NCBI GenBank assembly: GCA_965277695.1
Contig: CBDIDQ010000039.1
Location: forward strand, 55,251-119,250
Length of the DNA stretch: 64,000 bases
Source: JABSOG01 sp965277695
GTDB lineage: Bacteria > Pseudomonadota > Gammaproteobacteria > Enterobacterales > Alteromonadaceae
Direction: 5' to 3'
Notes under the pieces: model-generated
The model's input: the letters and a program-made list of their open reading frames with translations, nothing else
What the model was told of the DNA's origin: nothing
The model's database searches: none
Made by a program: the position numbers and the translations under genes
Shown: piece after piece, positions 62,768 through 64,000 of the stretch
Layout of the letters: each line of letters starts with the position of its first letter
Position numbering within the stretch: the first letter of the stretch is position 1

Positions 62768-64000
62768 ATGTTACCCGTTGTTGCACTTGTTGGTCGGCCG
62801 AATGTTGGCAAATCGACCCTATTTAATCGTTTGACCCGATCACGTGATGCTTTGGTCGCTGATTTTCCTGGGTTAACCCGTGATCGCAAATATGGTCAGG
62901 CCAGTTATGAAGGATTTGAGTTCATTGTGGTGGATACCGGTGGTATCAATGGCACTGAGGTTGGTATTGAAATTGAAATGGCTGAGCAGTCACTATTGGC
63001 GATAGAAGAAGCGGATGTGGTGATGTTTCTGGTTGATGCCAGAGAAGGTTTAACTGTTGCTGATCAGGCGATTGCCAATCATTTACGTAAACAAAACAAA
63101 AGTGTTTTTGTGGTTGCCAACAAAACTGATGGTCTTGACGCTGATACTGCGATTGCTGATTTTTATCAGGTTTCGCTGGGCGAAATTCATCCTATTGCGG
63201 CTTCTCATGGTCGTGGTGTGACTTTGCTGCTTGAAAAGACTTTATTGCCTATTATCGAAGTGGAGAGTGAAGACGCTGATGATGAGTTAGAAAATGATGA
63301 AGATCAGTATGACGAAGATGCCGTAGAGGAGACGCCACATGCTGATAAGCCGATTAAATTGGCGATCATTGGTCGTCCTAACGTTGGCAAATCGACTTTG
63401 ACTAATCGTATTTTGGGTGAAGATCGGGTGGTGGTTTATGATGCCCCTGGTACTACTCGGGATTCGGTTTATATTCCGATGTCACGTAAAGATCAGGAAT
63501 ACGTATTGATTGACACCGCTGGGGTTCGTCGTCGTAAGCGGGTGACTGAGGCGGTAGAAAAGTTTTCAATTATTAAAACTTTACAAGCAATCGAAGATGC
63601 TAACGTGGTGTTGTTGGTCATTGATGCGCGTGAGGGCATTAGCGATCAGGATTTGACTTTATTGGGTTTCATTCTTAATGCTGGGCGTTCTTTAGTGATT
63701 GCGGTGAACAAATGGGATGGGTTAGAAAACCATGTTAAAGACGAAATTAAGAGTGAGTTGGACAGACGCTTGGGTTTTGTTGATTTTGCTCGCTTGCACT
63801 TTATCTCGGCGTTGCATGGCACTGGGGTAGGGCATTTGTTTGAATCTGTTGAAGAGGCTTATCACTCGGCTACGCAGCGTATTAATACCTCTATATTGAC
63901 GCGGATTATGGATATGGCGCAAAAGGATCACCAGCCGCCGTTGGTTCGTGGGCGTCGGGTTAAGCTTAAGTATGCTCATGCTGGTGGTTATAACCCGCCG
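62768..64000 (+). CDS. der: Ribosome biogenesis GTPase Der (3' end outside window)
   Basis: Double GTPase needed for 50S assembly. ATG at 62768 with a CGAGG site upstream. The first G domain has VALVGRPNVGKSTLFNRL, DTGGING and NKTD; an acidic linker (DADDELENDEDQYDEDAVEE) follows; the second has AIIGRPNVGKSTLTNRIL, DTAGVRRR and VNKWDG. The frame stays open to the window end (411 codons), reaching the start of the C-terminal KH domain (VRGRRVKLKYAHAGGYNPP). The total family length is about 490. Confidence 0.96.
   Translation, partial: MLPVVALVGRPNVGKSTLFNRLTRSRDALVADFPGLTRDRKYGQASYEGFEFIVVDTGGINGTEVGIEIEMAEQSLLAIEEADVVMFLVDAREGLTVADQAIANHLRKQNKSVFVVANKTDGLDADTAIADFYQVSLGEIHPIAASHGRGVTLLLEKTLLPIIEVESEDADDELENDEDQYDEDAVEETPHADKPIKLAIIGRPNVGKSTLTNRILGEDRVVVYDAPGTTRDSVYIPMSRKDQEYVLIDTAGVRRRKRVTEAVEKFSIIKTLQAIEDANVVLLVIDAREGISDQDLTLLGFILNAGRSLVIAVNKWDGLENHVKDEIKSELDRRLGFVDFARLHFISALHGTGVGHLFESVEEAYHSATQRINTSILTRIMDMAQKDHQPPLVRGRRVKLKYAHAGGYNPP

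Overview
The window is chromosomal DNA of a Gram-negative gammaproteobacterium. Gene content and order fit a marine Alteromonadales-like lineage (Colwellia, Thalassotalea or Shewanella relatives), but genus cannot be fixed from the sequence alone. The evidence is a complete Tol-Pal cluster, lolB, bamB, rodZ, two large TonB-dependent receptors, PanP-type aspartate decarboxylase and several blocks with gammaproteobacterial order: yebC-ruvCAB, ybgC-tolQRAB-pal-cpoB-tRNA-Lys-nadA, ychF-pth-rplY-prs-ispE-lolB/hemA-prfA-prmC-sirB2-sirB1-kdsA, gcvA-ygdD-rlmM, and ndk-rlmN-pilF-rodZ-ispG-hisS-yfgM-bamB-der.

Layout. 1-1.1 kb: 5'-truncated sulfatase remnant. 1.3-6.3 kb: aspS, yebC and the Holliday-junction genes ruvC, ruvA, ruvB. 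6.3-7.0 kb: a long palindromic repeat and a candidate structured minus-strand RNA with its own terminator. 7.0-12.4 kb: Tol-Pal envelope system. 12.5-14.1 kb: four tRNA-Lys(UUU) genes, three of them followed by tandem arrays (6, 4 and 4 units) made of the 3' part of the tRNA plus a private linker. 14.5-15.9 kb: nadA and tRNA-Ser(GGA), preceded by a truncated copy of its own 5' end. 16-21.4 kb: accessory region with a HigA-type toxin-antitoxin module and perfect inverted-repeat operator, a frameshifted Roc-COR GTPase, a pRiA4b ORF-3-like gene, an internally deleted higA remnant and a MITE-like element. 21.4-33 kb: two TonB-dependent receptors, cyanase with a formate/nitrite-family channel, PanP, a ubiquinone-type hydroxylase and small secreted proteins. 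33.2-34.0 kb: duplicated Met-Leu-Gln tRNA operon. 34.3-49.2 kb: housekeeping genes, an HD-GYP response regulator and a DUF819 permease. 49.4-64 kb: gcvA, rlmM, ndk, rlmN, pilF (with LysM repeats), rodZ, ispG, hisS, yfgM, bamB and the start of der.

Common themes are envelope integrity and biogenesis (Tol-Pal, LolB, BamB, RodZ, KdsA), translation and tRNA supply (aspS, hisS, prfA, prmC, pth, rplY, der, rlmM, rlmN, 11 intact tRNA genes) and isoprenoid/heme/NAD synthesis (ispE, ispG, hemA, nadA). Intergenic space is rich in dispersed palindromic repeats: a family with at least five copies (16.25, 48.27, 53.15, 57.79, 61.21 kb), a second with two copies (20.64 and 51.49 kb), plus REP-like and long-palindrome elements. 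Three genes (the Roco GTPase, a small membrane protein at 37.0-37.3 kb, sirB1) carry single-nucleotide frameshifts, two of them in A6 runs, so indel error or slippage must be separated from true decay.
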